64,000 nt of DNA from Pseudomonadota bacterium (GCA_023426545.1 JAFAAN010000084.1:20829-84828), one strand, 5' to 3'. Counted from the stretch's first letter, positions 24,310 to 32,968 are shown. Notes: generated by a model from the letters alone, not told the origin. Numbers and translations are program-made.

Positions 24310-24993
24310 ATGCGGTTTCGGGACCGAGCGGATGCGGGGCGCAGGCTGGCGGCGCGGCTGTTGCCCTACCGGGGGGAGTCGGTGCTCGTGCTGGGCGTGG
24401 CCCGGGGCGGGCTCCGCGTGGCGTACGAGGTCGCGCACGCGCTGGAGGCGCCCCTGGACGTCTGGGTGTCGCGGCGCATCGACGGGCGAGGCCGCAAGGT
24501 GGCGCTGGGCGCGGTGTCGGAGGGCGGCGGCATCTACCTGGACCTGGAGGCGCTCCGGGAGGTGGGCATGCCCGAGGTGGAGGCCCGGAGCCTGGCGCAG
24601 GCGGAGGCGCGGGAGGTGGACGACCGGGTCCAGCGCCTGCGGGGCACGCCGGAGCCCACCGTCGGCGGCTGCACGGTGCTGCTGGTGGATGACGGGCTGG
24701 TGTCGGGCGTCACGGCCCTGGCCGCGCTCCAGACGCTGCGGCGGCAGCGCCCGGCCCGGCTGGTGCTGGGCGTCCCGGTGGGCACGCCGCGAGGGCTGGC
24801 CCGCGTGCGGCCCGCGGCGGACGGCGTGCAGTGCGTGGAGGTGCTGCCCGGCATGCGCACCGTGGCAGAGGCCTATGACGACTTCCGGTCGCTGCCGGAC
24901 GCGGAGCTGCGGCAGCTGCTCGTCCGCGCCCGGGAGCCGGAGCAGCCGCGCGAGGTCCTCGAGTCCACGGACCGGGGCGGCTTCTGGATGTGA
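24310..24993 (+). CDS. Phosphoribosyltransferase domain protein
   Basis: A 227-residue cytoplasmic protein. VLGVARGGLRVAYEVAHAL matches the first loop, and VLLVDDGLVSGVTALAAL is the PRPP-binding motif of type I phosphoribosyltransferases. FRDRADAGRRLAARLLPY at the start matches the broad bacterial group that often accompanies dienelactone-type hydrolases. The natural base is unknown. Start ATG 24310 has GGAGGACGG about ten bases upstream. It heads a same-strand series with a hydrolase, an archease-like gene and a hydrolase-OsmC fusion (gaps 24, -4 and 3 bases). Confidence 0.82.
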   Translation: MRFRDRADAGRRLAARLLPYRGESVLVLGVARGGLRVAYEVAHALEAPLDVWVSRRIDGRGRKVALGAVSEGGGIYLDLEALREVGMPEVEARSLAQAEAREVDDRVQRLRGTPEPTVGGCTVLLVDDGLVSGVTALAALQTLRRQRPARLVLGVPVGTPRGLARVRPAADGVQCVEVLPGMRTVAEAYDDFRSLPDAELRQLLVRAREPEQPREVLESTDRGGFWM

Positions 24994-25017
24994 GCCGAGA
25001 CACGGAGGCAACGCGAC

Positions 25018-25710
25018 ATGGGGCAGGGAATCAGCAGGGACCCGGACGTCCGGGAGGTGAAGGTCCAGGTGGGCGGCGTGGCGCTGGGTGGCAGCCTGGG
25101 CGTGCCGGAGGGCGCGCGGGGCCTGGTCATCTTCGCGCATGGCAGCGGCAGCAGCCGCTTCAGCCCCCGCAACCGCGCCGTGGCCCGGGAGCTGCGCGCC
25201 CAGGGGCTGGCCACGCTGCTGTTCGACCTGCTCGATGAGGCCGAGGAGGCGGAGGACGCGAGCACCGGCGAGCTGCGCTTCGACATCCCCTTCCTCGCGC
25301 GGCGGCTGGCGGCGGTGACGGACTGGGTGAGCAGGCAGCCGGAGCTGGCGGCGCTGCGCATGGGCTACTTCGGCTCCAGCACGGGCGCCGCGGCGGCGCT
25401 CGTCGCGGCGGCCCTCCAGCCGAGCCGCATCCACGCGGTGGTGTCGCGCGGCGGGCGGCCCGACCTGGCCGGCCCGGTGCTGCACCGGGTCCAGGCCCCC
25501 ACGCTGCTGCTGGTGGGCGGGCAGGACATGGGCGTGCTGGAGCTGAACGAGACGGCCCTCGCGCGGCTGGAGGGGCTCAAGGACATCCAAATCATCCGGG
25601 GGGCCACGCACCTCTTCGAGGAGCCCGGCGCGCTGGAGCAGGTGTCGCGCCTGGCGGCGGGGTGGTTCCGGCGCTTCCTCGGTGAGGCGGGGACGGAGGC
25701 GCGCGCATGA
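25018..25710 (+). CDS. Alpha/beta hydrolase (dienelactone hydrolase-like)
   Basis: A 230-residue cytoplasmic hydrolase. The nucleophile elbow is GYFGSSTGAA, the oxyanion HG is in VIFAHGSGSSRFSPRN, the acid is likely in LLVGGQDMGVLELN, and the His is in RGATHLFEE, giving a Ser-Asp-His triad. The FAHGSGSSRFSPRN signature is that of the small family usually found next to or fused with phosphoribosyltransferase domains, as here. The substrate is unknown. It overlaps the archease-like gene by four bases (ATGA). Confidence 0.82.
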   Translation: MGQGISRDPDVREVKVQVGGVALGGSLGVPEGARGLVIFAHGSGSSRFSPRNRAVARELRAQGLATLLFDLLDEAEEAEDASTGELRFDIPFLARRLAAVTDWVSRQPELAALRMGYFGSSTGAAAALVAAALQPSRIHAVVSRGGRPDLAGPVLHRVQAPTLLLVGGQDMGVLELNETALARLEGLKDIQIIRGATHLFEEPGALEQVSRLAAGWFRRFLGEAGTEARA

Positions 25711-26171
25711 ACCCGGGCCTGGACACGTCTGGAGTCGTGGCGGCGCCGGGCGCGGCGGTCCGCTGGGAGCACCTGCGGCGCGGCTCGGAGCAGGTGGTGC
25801 GCGGCCTGGGGCGCTCCCTGGAGGAGGCCTTCGAGCAGGCCGCGGTGGCACTGTGCGCGCTGGTGGTGGACCCCGCGGCGGTGGAGGTGCGCGAGGAGGT
25901 GGAGCTGGTGTGTGACGCGCCGGACACGGACCGGCTGCTGGCGGACTGGCTGCGCGCCATCGTCCAGAAGATGGCGTCGCGCCGGGTGACCTTCCACTGC
26001 TTCGCGGTGCGCATGGACGGCACGCGCCTCTTCGGCCATGCCTTTGGAGAGCCCCTGGACCGCGAGCGCCACGCCTCCGCGCGGGACGTGCGGGGCGTGT
26101 CGCTGGTGGACACCCGCGTGTGGCGGGGCCCGGACGGGCTCTGGTCGGCCGAGTGCGAGGTGGAGCTGTGA
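25707..26171 (+). CDS. Archease-family protein, divergent
   Basis: A 154-residue protein. The block RGLGRSLEEAFEQAAVALCAL, then DTDRLLADWLRAIV and the ARDVRGVSLVDTRV-...-AECEVEL end follow the archease fold. Archease activates the RNA ligase RtcB through a metal site. Here the usual HxxD of the N-terminal strand appears as RGSE, the His of KAxTYH as Asp and the terminal Asp as Glu, so metal binding may be changed. No rtcB gene is in the window. It is translationally coupled to the hydrolase gene before it and three bases before the fusion gene after it. Family call by pattern; function open. Confidence 0.68.
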   Translation: MNPGLDTSGVVAAPGAAVRWEHLRRGSEQVVRGLGRSLEEAFEQAAVALCALVVDPAAVEVREEVELVCDAPDTDRLLADWLRAIVQKMASRRVTFHCFAVRMDGTRLFGHAFGEPLDRERHASARDVRGVSLVDTRVWRGPDGLWSAECEVEL

Positions 26172-26174
26172 GCC

Positions 26175-27371
26175 ATGGGCACGCGTGACGTGGTGCTGCG
26201 GGGCGAGGACGGCGCGGAGGTGACGGCGAGGCTGGACCTGCCGCCGGGCAGGCCCGTGGCCAGCGCCGTGCTGCTGGGCTGCTTCGCGTGCCTGGGGCCC
26301 TCGCCCGGCCCCTCACGGCTGGCGCACGCGCTGGTGGTCCGGGGCCTCGCGGTGCTGCGGGTGGACTTCACCTCGGCGCCCGGGGTGGGCGCGCGGCCGG
26401 ACACGGTGCCCTCGGTGGACGCGGTGGTGTCCGCGGCGGCGTGGCTGCGCGAGCGCTACCCGCCGGCCCGGCTGCTGGTGGGCCACAGCCTGGGCGGCAC
26501 GGCGGCGGCCGCGGCGCTGCCCCGGCTCCCGGAGGTGGCGGCGCTGGCGCTCGTCAACGCCCCGGTGGGGAGCGCGCCCCTGCGTGAGCGGCTGTCCGCC
26601 GCGGCGCGCGAGGCGGGCGAGGGTGAGGTGGACTTCGGGCCGGGCCGGCTGTGCCTCACGCGCGGCTTCCTGCGGGACATCGACGAGGCGGCGCTGCGGC
26701 AGGCCCTGGGCGCCTTCCCGGGCGCGGTGCTGGCGCTGCACGCCCTGGGGGACCGGTACGTGGCGCCCGAGCACGCCCGGCGCTGGGCGGCCCTGTCCCG
26801 CCGCCCGGCGAGCGTGATGTTCCTGGAGGGCGCGGACCACTTCCTGTCCCATGACGCGGACGCGGGCTTCGCCGCGGACATCCTGGGCCCGTGGGCCGCG
26901 CGGCAGGTGGCGCCGGTGCGGGAGCGCGAGGCCGCCCTGCCCCCGGGCGTCGTGGAGGTCCACGAGGCGGGGGAGGGCCGCTTCGCCCAGGACATCCGCG
27001 TGGGCGGGCACCGGCTGCGCGCGGACGAGCCGATGTCCGTGGGTGGAGAGGACACCGGCCCCACGCCCTATGGCCTGCTGTCGGCCGCGCTGGGCGCGTG
27101 CACCGCGATGACGCTGCGCCTCTATGCGGCGCGCAAGGGCTGGCCGCTGGAGCACGTCCACGTGCGGATGAGCCACCAGAAGGTGCATGTGAAGGCGTGC
27201 GAGGAGTGCGAGACGAAGGACGGGAAGATGGACGCGCTGCGACGCACGGTGAGGCTGGAGGGGCCGCTGACGGAGGCGCAGCGCGCGCGGCTGCTGGCCA
27301 TCGCGGACCGCTGCCCGGTGCACCGGACGCTCGCGTCGGACGTGGAGGTCCGTACGGACGTGGAGCGATGA
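26175..27371 (+). CDS. Alpha/beta hydrolase-OsmC fusion protein
   Basis: A 398-residue two-domain protein. Residues ~1-250 are an alpha/beta hydrolase with the elbow VGHSLGGTAA, an acid in ALGDRYVA and a His in GADHFLSH. Residues ~260-398 are an OsmC/Ohr-type domain with the two redox-active Cys in LGACTAMTLRLYA and RCPVHRTL, plus the PTPYGLLSAAL strand. OsmC domains reduce organic hydroperoxides through the Cys pair. The hydrolase part may release or process lipid peroxides (inference). This fusion is known across proteobacteria. It is the last gene of the operon started by the phosphoribosyltransferase. Confidence 0.87.
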   Translation: MGTRDVVLRGEDGAEVTARLDLPPGRPVASAVLLGCFACLGPSPGPSRLAHALVVRGLAVLRVDFTSAPGVGARPDTVPSVDAVVSAAAWLRERYPPARLLVGHSLGGTAAAAALPRLPEVAALALVNAPVGSAPLRERLSAAAREAGEGEVDFGPGRLCLTRGFLRDIDEAALRQALGAFPGAVLALHALGDRYVAPEHARRWAALSRRPASVMFLEGADHFLSHDADAGFAADILGPWAARQVAPVREREAALPPGVVEVHEAGEGRFAQDIRVGGHRLRADEPMSVGGEDTGPTPYGLLSAALGACTAMTLRLYAARKGWPLEHVHVRMSHQKVHVKACEECETKDGKMDALRRTVRLEGPLTEAQRARLLAIADRCPVHRTLASDVEVRTDVER

Positions 27372-27410
27372 GCGCCCCGCGCGCACGCGAGGGCTGGTAG
27401 GGTCCGCCGC

Positions 27411-27962
27411 ATGATTTCGCGTGAGCAGCGCCTGGTCTGGTTGGACCTGGAGATGACCGGGCTGGACCCGGAGACGTGTTCCATCATCGAGGTCGGCGTC
27501 ATCGTCACCGGCCCGGACCTGCGCCCCATCGCGGAGCTGGAGCGCGTCATCTGGCAGCCGGAGGAGGCGCTCCAGCGCATGGAGCCCGTCGTCCGGGAGA
27601 TGCACACCCGCAACGGGCTGCTGGACAAGGTGCGCGCCTCCAACACCTCGCTGCGGGTGGCGGAGCGGGACGTGACGGCGCTCGTCTCCGAGCACTGCGG
27701 CCTGGGCGAGGGCATCCTCGCGGGCAACTCCATCCACACCGACCGGCGCTTCCTGATTCGCTACATGCCCATGCTGGAGCGCTACCTGCACTACCGCATG
27801 GTGGATGTGACGAGCCTCAAGGTGTTGACGCGCGCCTGGTACCCGAACTTCGCGGAGCCGCGCAAGGCGCCCAGCGGGCACACGGCCCTGGCGGACCTGC
27901 GCGCCAGCCTCGCGGAGCTCCAGTACTACCGCGACACCTTCTTCCGCGCGACGCCGGGCTAG
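27411..27962 (+). CDS. orn: Oligoribonuclease
   Basis: A 183-residue DEDDh exonuclease that degrades 2-5 nt RNA and pGpG, needed to finish RNA decay and to clear cyclic di-GMP products. Exo motifs: I in WLDLEMTGLDP, II around GNSIHTDRRFL, and III in GHTALADLRASLAEL with His and Asp. MPMLERYLHYRMVDVTSLK is a family hallmark. The length matches (about 180). It overlaps the convergent response regulator stop by four bases, so transcription of the two must be closely balanced. Confidence 0.95.
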   Translation: MISREQRLVWLDLEMTGLDPETCSIIEVGVIVTGPDLRPIAELERVIWQPEEALQRMEPVVREMHTRNGLLDKVRASNTSLRVAERDVTALVSEHCGLGEGILAGNSIHTDRRFLIRYMPMLERYLHYRMVDVTSLKVLTRAWYPNFAEPRKAPSGHTALADLRASLAELQYYRDTFFRATPG

Positions 27963-28327
27963 GCGCTTGGCTGGGGCGGGGCGAGCAGCTCGGCGATGGT
28001 GTCGAGCAGCACGTCCAGCTCGAAGGGCTTGGCGAGGAAGCGCGCGCTGGAGCGGCGCTCCTCGTCGGAGATGCGGCCGGCGCTCATCACCACCACGGGG
28101 ATGTCCCGCAGGCCGCCGTCCTCGCGCATGCGGCGCAGCATCTCCCGGCCGTCCATGACGGGCATCATCAGGTCGAGCAGCACCAGGTCCGGCTTCGCTT
28201 CGGCCATGCGGTGCAGGCCCTCGGCGCCGTTGAAGGCGGTGGCGACGTCGTAGCCCTCCACGGACAGGATGTCCTGGAGCGCCTCGACGATGGCCAGCTC
28301 GTCGTCCACGATGAGAAGCCGCTTCAT
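27959..28327 (-). CDS. Single-domain response regulator
   Basis: A 122-residue CheY-like receiver with nothing after it. The acid pocket is VDDE (D7, D8), the phosphorylated Asp is in VLLDLMMPVMDG, Thr/Ser in VVVMSAG and Lys in FLAKPFE. Without an output domain it must act by protein contact. It overlaps the KaiC-like gene by four bases (ATGA), so the KaiC-like ATPase is the natural partner. Phosphodonor kinase is not in the immediate neighbourhood. Confidence 0.9.
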   Translation of the reverse strand: MKRLLIVDDELAIVEALQDILSVEGYDVATAFNGAEGLHRMAEAKPDLVLLDLMMPVMDGREMLRRMREDGGLRDIPVVVMSAGRISDEERRSSARFLAKPFELDVLLDTIAELLAPPQPSA

Positions 28328-29871
28328 ACGCCGCGTCCCCCTCGCCGGGGCGGCTTGCCTCGCCGGACCGGCTTCCTCCCCGGCTTCTGTGGGGTCTTGC
28401 GCGCGGGCTTCCCCCGGGCGGGGGCCTGTCCGCCGAAGAGCGCCTCGGCGCTCTCGCCGTCCTCCGCCACCGTGATGCCCCCGGACGTCACCGAGAAGAG
28501 GCGCCCGGCGGTGTCATGGCCGCTCTCCCGCGCCTTCGGCACCGAGAGCACGTGGAAGCGCCGCGAGCGCAGCTCGACCAGGCGCAGCTCCAGGATGTTG
28601 TCGACGAGCACCTCCTCGCCCCGCGGCAGGGCGTCCGCCCCCGGGGTGAGGAGCGCCCGGGTCTGCTGGATGGCCAGCGGGGTGGTTCCCAGGGAGAGCA
28701 GCTCGTGCAGGAGCGCGGCGAGGAAGCGGGGCGTGCGCTCCGGGTCCGTGAGCTCCTGGCAGAAGGCCGCCAGCCCGTCCAGCACGAGGCGCTGGGCGCC
28801 CTGCTGTCTGACCAGCTCGAACAGCTCCTCCGCCAGCGCGTCCGGCAGGGCCTCCGCGGAGACGCGCGTCACGAGCTGGACCCGGCCCGCGTCCACGTGC
28901 TCACGCAGCCCCAGGCCCATCCGCTCCGCCTTCTGGACGAGGCGCGTCGGCGTCTCCACGAAGCCGTAGTACAGCCCGGGCTCGCCCTGGCGCGCGCCCT
29001 CCGCCAGGAAGTGCAGGCCCAGCAGCGTCTTGCCGCTGCCGGGGGAGCCCGCGACCAGCGTGGACGACTCGCGCACCAGCCCGCCCGCGAGCATGTCGTC
29101 CAGCGCGGGGATGCCGAAGGTGAGCCGCGCGTCCGGCGTGGGCACGGGCACGGGCCGCTGGAAGTAGAGCGCCTCGATGCGTGGATGGACGCGCACGCCG
29201 TCGTCCGTGATTTGGAAGCCGTGCCGGCCGGAGACCTGCGCGCCGCCGCGGAACTTCGTCACCTCCACGGAGCGCACCGTCTTCACGCCGAGCCGCTCCT
29301 GGGCGAGGCCGATGACGCCGTCCACCATGGAGTAGCGCGGGGCCTCCGGGTCGCTGTGCTGCCCGGTGAGCATCAGCGTGGTGCAGCCCGCCAGCGCGTT
29401 GTGGACGCACAGGCCGTGGAGGAACTCACGGAAGCCCAGCGGGTCATCGGCGCGCTCCTCCATGGCCACCAGCCCGTCCACCACCAGCACGTCGGCGCTC
29501 TGCTCGCGCACCGCGCGGATGATGAGCCGGCTGAGCCCCGCCAGCCCCTCGCCCTTGAGGGCCGCGGAGCCGCTCTCGTAGCTCAGCGCGCGGCCGACCT
29601 CCTCCTTCCGGAAGAAGCGCAGGCTCCGCAGGTGCAGCATCATCCGCGAGTGCGACTCACCCAGCGCCGTGAGGTAGATGGCCTTGCCGCCCCTCGCCAC
29701 GGTGGAGAAGCAGAACTGGTTGCCCAGGATGGTCTTCCCCGTCCCTGGCGCCCCCGTGATGATGTACGTGCCCCCGCGAAGAAAGCCGCCTCGCAGGAGC
29801 GCATCCAGCCCTGGCACGCCGCTGGGAACCCGCGCGTCGGGTTCGGCCGGCCGCTCAGAGGTGTCCGTCAC
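28324..29871 (-). CDS. KaiC-like double ATPase domain protein
   Basis: A 515-residue protein with two RecA/KaiC-like domains. Walker A motifs are GAPGTGKTILGNQF (about residue 41) and GSPGSGKTLLGLHF (about 275); Walker B-like strands are VLVVDGLVAME and RLVLDGLAAF. The spacing and FLRGGTYIITG strand match the KaiC ATPase family that is widespread outside cyanobacteria. A basic Pro/Lys/Arg-rich tail of ~40 residues (PARKTPQKPGRKP) closes it and could bind nucleic acid. The role is probably signalling with the coupled response regulator, not a true clock, since no kaiA/kaiB is present (inference). GTG start with GGAG upstream. Confidence 0.87.
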   Translation of the reverse strand: MTDTSERPAEPDARVPSGVPGLDALLRGGFLRGGTYIITGAPGTGKTILGNQFCFSTVARGGKAIYLTALGESHSRMMLHLRSLRFFRKEEVGRALSYESGSAALKGEGLAGLSRLIIRAVREQSADVLVVDGLVAMEERADDPLGFREFLHGLCVHNALAGCTTLMLTGQHSDPEAPRYSMVDGVIGLAQERLGVKTVRSVEVTKFRGGAQVSGRHGFQITDDGVRVHPRIEALYFQRPVPVPTPDARLTFGIPALDDMLAGGLVRESSTLVAGSPGSGKTLLGLHFLAEGARQGEPGLYYGFVETPTRLVQKAERMGLGLREHVDAGRVQLVTRVSAEALPDALAEELFELVRQQGAQRLVLDGLAAFCQELTDPERTPRFLAALLHELLSLGTTPLAIQQTRALLTPGADALPRGEEVLVDNILELRLVELRSRRFHVLSVPKARESGHDTAGRLFSVTSGGITVAEDGESAEALFGGQAPARGKPARKTPQKPGRKPVRRGKPPRRGGRGV

Positions 29872-29972
29872 ACGATGCTCCTTCCGTCCTGGGGCGCGAA
29901 CCTAGGCCAGCGCGCACCGTGTGCCACGCATTTGCGCGGCGTGTGTTCGGAACCGGGCGCTGGGCGCGGCGC

Positions 29973-31538
29973 TCAGGACTCCCCCTGGGGGCCGGGGGTC
30001 GCCAGCGACGCACGGAGCAGGTGCTTCTGGACCTTGCCCAGCGCGTTGCGTGGCAGCGCGTCCATGAAGACGACGTGCCGCGGCTTCTTGAAGCTGGCGA
30101 GCCGGTCCTTGCACCAGTCCACCAGGGCCCGGGCCTCCGGGGGGGACGCGCCTGTGTGGGGCACCACCACGGCCACCACCTGCTCCCCCAGGTCCGCGTC
30201 CGGCAGGCCCAGCACCGCCACCTCGGCGACGCCGGGGTGCATGGCGAGCACCTCTTCCACCTCGCGCGGGTACACGTTGAAGCCGCCGCTGATGATGAGC
30301 TCGCGCGCGCGGCCGGTGATGCGCAGGTAGCCGTCCGCGTCGAAGTCCCCGAGGTCCCCCGTGCGGAACCAGCCGTCGGCGTCGAAGGACTCGGCGGTGG
30401 CGTCCTGGCGGCGCCAGTAGCCGGCGAAGACGTGGGGCCCCCGCACCTCGATTTCCCCCGTCTCGCCGCGCGGCAGGGGCTGGCGGGTGCGCACGTCCAC
30501 CACGCGCGCCTCCTGGCCCGGGTAGGGGACGCCCACGGTGCCGGGGCGGCGCTCGCCCTCGTAGGGGTTGGTGGTGTTCATGAGGGTCTCCGTCATCCCG
30601 TAGCGCTCCAGGATGCGGGCGCCCAGCTCCGCCTCGATGTCCGCGAACAGCCGGGCGCTGAGGGGCGCCGAGCCGGACACCCACAGGCGCAGCGCGCGCG
30701 GCCTCGCGCCCGAGGCGCGGGACTCCTCCAGCAGGCGGCTGTACATGGTGGGCACGCCGAAGAACATCGTGAGCGAGGCGTCGCCGCGCAGCGCGGCCAA
30801 GGCCTCCGGCGCGTGGAAGCGGCGGCGCAGGTCCACGCTGGCGCCGGTGAACAGCGTGCCGTGCAGGCCCACCATGAGGCCGTGCGTATGGAAGAGGGGG
30901 AGGGTGAGCAGCAGCCGGTCCGCCGCCGTCCACCGCCACGCCTCGGTGACGGCCCGCACGTTGGCCAGCAGGTTGCGGTGCAGCAGCATGGCGCCCTTGG
31001 AGCGGCCGGTGGTGCCGGAGGTGTAGCCCAGCACCGCCAGGTCCTCCGGCCGTGGCAGCGCGAGGGGCGCGGCGGCGGCGCCTTCCGCCAGCACCACGTC
31101 GAAGGGGACCGCCGGCAGGGCCTCCGGGAGCGCGGGCGGCGGCGGCTCCACCAGGACGAGCCACTGGAGCGACGGGAGCTGCGCCCGCAGCGGGGCCAGC
31201 TCGGCGGCGCCCACCGCGCCGGTGACGCAGGCGCAGACCTCCGCGTCGGACAGGATGTGCGCCAGCTCCACCTGCCGGTAGGCGGTGTTGACCAGCACCA
31301 CCACGCCGCCGGCGTACTGCACGCCCAGGTAGGCCACCGCGAAGCGGGCGCTGTTCTCCAGGAAGAGGGCCACCCGCTCGCCCGGCTGGAGCCCCCGCTG
31401 CTTCAGGCCGCGGGCGAAGGCCGTGACGTGCGTGGCGAGCTGCCCGTACGTGAAGGACTCCTGCTCGAACGTCAGCAGGGGCTGTCCGGGGGCCCGGTGT
31501 GCGTGGTCCAGGAACACTTCGAGAAGAGAGGCCGGCAT
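29973..31538 (-). CDS. AMP-dependent acyl-CoA synthetase (MatB-like)
   Basis: A 521-residue ANL adenylating enzyme. The AMP motif is LGYTSGTTGRSKGAML, followed by ERYGMTETLMNTTNPYEGER, GWFRTGDLGDFDADGYL and, at the C-terminus, the catalytic Lys in LPRNALGKVQKHLL. FKKPRHVVFMDALPRNALGK and MTETLMNT resemble malonyl-CoA synthetase (MatB) more than acetyl- or long-chain enzymes, so malonate or a short dicarboxylate is a reasonable substrate. It would feed malonyl-CoA into fatty acid or polyketide synthesis. ATG 31538 has AAGG ~10 bases upstream; earlier in-frame starts add no conserved residues. Divergent from the efflux operon. Confidence 0.85.
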   Translation of the reverse strand: MPASLLEVFLDHAHRAPGQPLLTFEQESFTYGQLATHVTAFARGLKQRGLQPGERVALFLENSARFAVAYLGVQYAGGVVVLVNTAYRQVELAHILSDAEVCACVTGAVGAAELAPLRAQLPSLQWLVLVEPPPPALPEALPAVPFDVVLAEGAAAAPLALPRPEDLAVLGYTSGTTGRSKGAMLLHRNLLANVRAVTEAWRWTAADRLLLTLPLFHTHGLMVGLHGTLFTGASVDLRRRFHAPEALAALRGDASLTMFFGVPTMYSRLLEESRASGARPRALRLWVSGSAPLSARLFADIEAELGARILERYGMTETLMNTTNPYEGERRPGTVGVPYPGQEARVVDVRTRQPLPRGETGEIEVRGPHVFAGYWRRQDATAESFDADGWFRTGDLGDFDADGYLRITGRARELIISGGFNVYPREVEEVLAMHPGVAEVAVLGLPDADLGEQVVAVVVPHTGASPPEARALVDWCKDRLASFKKPRHVVFMDALPRNALGKVQKHLLRASLATPGPQGES

Positions 31539-31692
31539 GGGCGCGAACCTTAGCGCCGCGGGCGCGAGGGGCCTCCACTCCCTTGCGGGCGCTGTCCGCT
31601 TCTGGGACGGCGCTTTTCGCAACCGGGCACGGGGGTGGGAAAGTGGCCTCATATCCTGAGTGATTCAGGGGGGTTGGGGCACAAGTCCGCCT

Positions 31693-31708
31693 TGGCACGC
31701 GCCTCGCT
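31693..31708 (+). promoter_or_regulatory. Sigma-54 (-24/-12) promoter
   Basis: TGGCACG, four bases, then TCGCT: GG and GC are separated by exactly ten bases, one mismatch from the TGGCACG-N4-TTGCT consensus. It stands directly before the adaptor gene, whose operon ends with an NtrC-type activator. The predicted +1 (about 31719) falls only ~3 bases before the GTG I chose, so the message would be almost leaderless or the true start lies slightly elsewhere. Confidence 0.6.
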
Positions 31709-31721
31709 TTGGACGGACGCC

Positions 31722-32966
31722 GTGGACATCCCCAAAGCCAAGAAGCCACGTCGCAAGCCCTGGATTCTCGCCATCGGTGGCGCCTGCGCGCTGCTGGCGG
31801 TGACGGTGGGCCTGTCGCGGCTGCGGCCGGCGGCGCCGACGGTGGAGCGGGCCTCGGTGTGGCTCGACACGGTGAAGCGCGGCCCCATGGTGCGCCAGGT
31901 GAAGGGCGCGGGCACGCTGGTGCCCGAGTACATCCGCTGGCTCACCGCGGACACGGCGGGCCGCGTGGAGCGCATCCACGTGCGCCCCGGCGCCCCGGTG
32001 ACGGCGGACACGCTGCTGCTGGAGCTGTCGAACCCGGACGTGCAGCTCCAGGCGCTGGAGGCGGAGCGCCAGCTCGCCAGCGTGGAGGCGGACCTCATCC
32101 AGCTGCGCATGGAGCTGGAGACGCAGCGGCTGGCGCAGGAGGCGGCCGTGGCGGCGATGATGAACGAGCGCGCCGAGGCGGGGCGCCGCGCCGAGGCCAA
32201 CGAGGCCCTGCGCGAGAAGGAGCTCATCGGGGACCTGGAGGTGCGGCAGACGCGGGAGAAGGCCGTCGAGCTGAGCCGCCGCCTGACGCTGGAGGAGAAG
32301 AAGCTCCACGTCGTGGCCTCCAGCATGAAGGAGCAGCTCGCCGCGCAGCAGGGGCAGGTGGAGCGCTTGAAGGCGGTGGCCCGCTTCCGCCGCGCGCAGG
32401 TGGAGTCCATGAAGGTGCTGGCGGGGGAGGACGGCGTGCTCCAGGACCTGCCCCTGGAGCTGGGCCAGTGGGTGACGCCGGGCGTGCTGCTGGCGAAGGT
32501 CGTCAAGCCGGAGCGGCTGAAGGCGGAGCTGCGCATCGCGGAGACGCAGGCGCGCGACATCCAGCCCGGGCTGAAGGCGCTGGTGGACACGCGCAACGGC
32601 GTGGTGGAGGGACTGGTGGCGCGCGTGGCGCCGGCGGCGAGCCAGGGCACGGTGCGCGTCGAGGTGTCGCTGCCCGACGAGCTGCCGCGGGGCGCGCGGC
32701 CCGACCTGACGGTGGAGGGCACCGTGGAGCTGGAGCGGCTGGGTGACGTGCTGTCGGTGGGCCGCCCGGCTGGCGCGCAGCCCCACGCCACCATGGCCCT
32801 CTTCCGGCTGCTGCCGGGCAGTGACGAGGCGGTGCGGGTGCCGGTGCAGCTCGGCCGGGGCTCGGTGAACGCCGTGGAGGTGCTCCAGGGCCTCCAGGAG
32901 GGTGACCAGGTGGTGCTTTCGGACATGGCCGCGTGGGACGCGGTGGAACGGGTGAGGCTGCGATGA
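31722..32966 (+). CDS. HlyD/RND-type efflux adaptor (MacA-like)
   Basis: A 414-residue periplasmic adaptor. One N-terminal helix (ILAIGGACALLAVTVGL) anchors it. A lipoyl-like half (TAGRVERIHVRPGAPVTADTLLLEL) precedes a long coiled coil of about 130 residues rich in Glu, Gln and Arg, then the second lipoyl half (EDGVLQDLPLELGQWVTPG) and a beta-barrel. It links the inner-membrane ABC permease to an outer-membrane factor. GTG 31722 follows GGACGG; an ATG at 31635 is in frame but lies upstream of the sigma-54 promoter. Its stop overlaps the permease start (ATGATG). The last 20 codons are repeated further on, between the permease and first ATPase genes. Confidence 0.85.
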   Translation: MDIPKAKKPRRKPWILAIGGACALLAVTVGLSRLRPAAPTVERASVWLDTVKRGPMVRQVKGAGTLVPEYIRWLTADTAGRVERIHVRPGAPVTADTLLLELSNPDVQLQALEAERQLASVEADLIQLRMELETQRLAQEAAVAAMMNERAEAGRRAEANEALREKELIGDLEVRQTREKAVELSRRLTLEEKKLHVVASSMKEQLAAQQGQVERLKAVARFRRAQVESMKVLAGEDGVLQDLPLELGQWVTPGVLLAKVVKPERLKAELRIAETQARDIQPGLKALVDTRNGVVEGLVARVAPAASQGTVRVEVSLPDELPRGARPDLTVEGTVELERLGDVLSVGRPAGAQPHATMALFRLLPGSDEAVRVPVQLGRGSVNAVEVLQGLQEGDQVVLSDMAAWDAVERVRLR

Positions 32967-32968
32967 TG
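32906..32968 (+). repeat. 63-bp direct repeat, copy A
   Basis: Covers the last 20 codons of the adaptor gene and the ATGATG where the permease gene starts. It matches 35408-35470 at 58 of 63 positions by eye. Differences are three near the left end and two near the right. Confidence 0.9.

Noticed and set aside
23950..26316. 788-codon minus-strand open frame
   Set aside because: Antisense to four well-supported genes with no recognisable domain.
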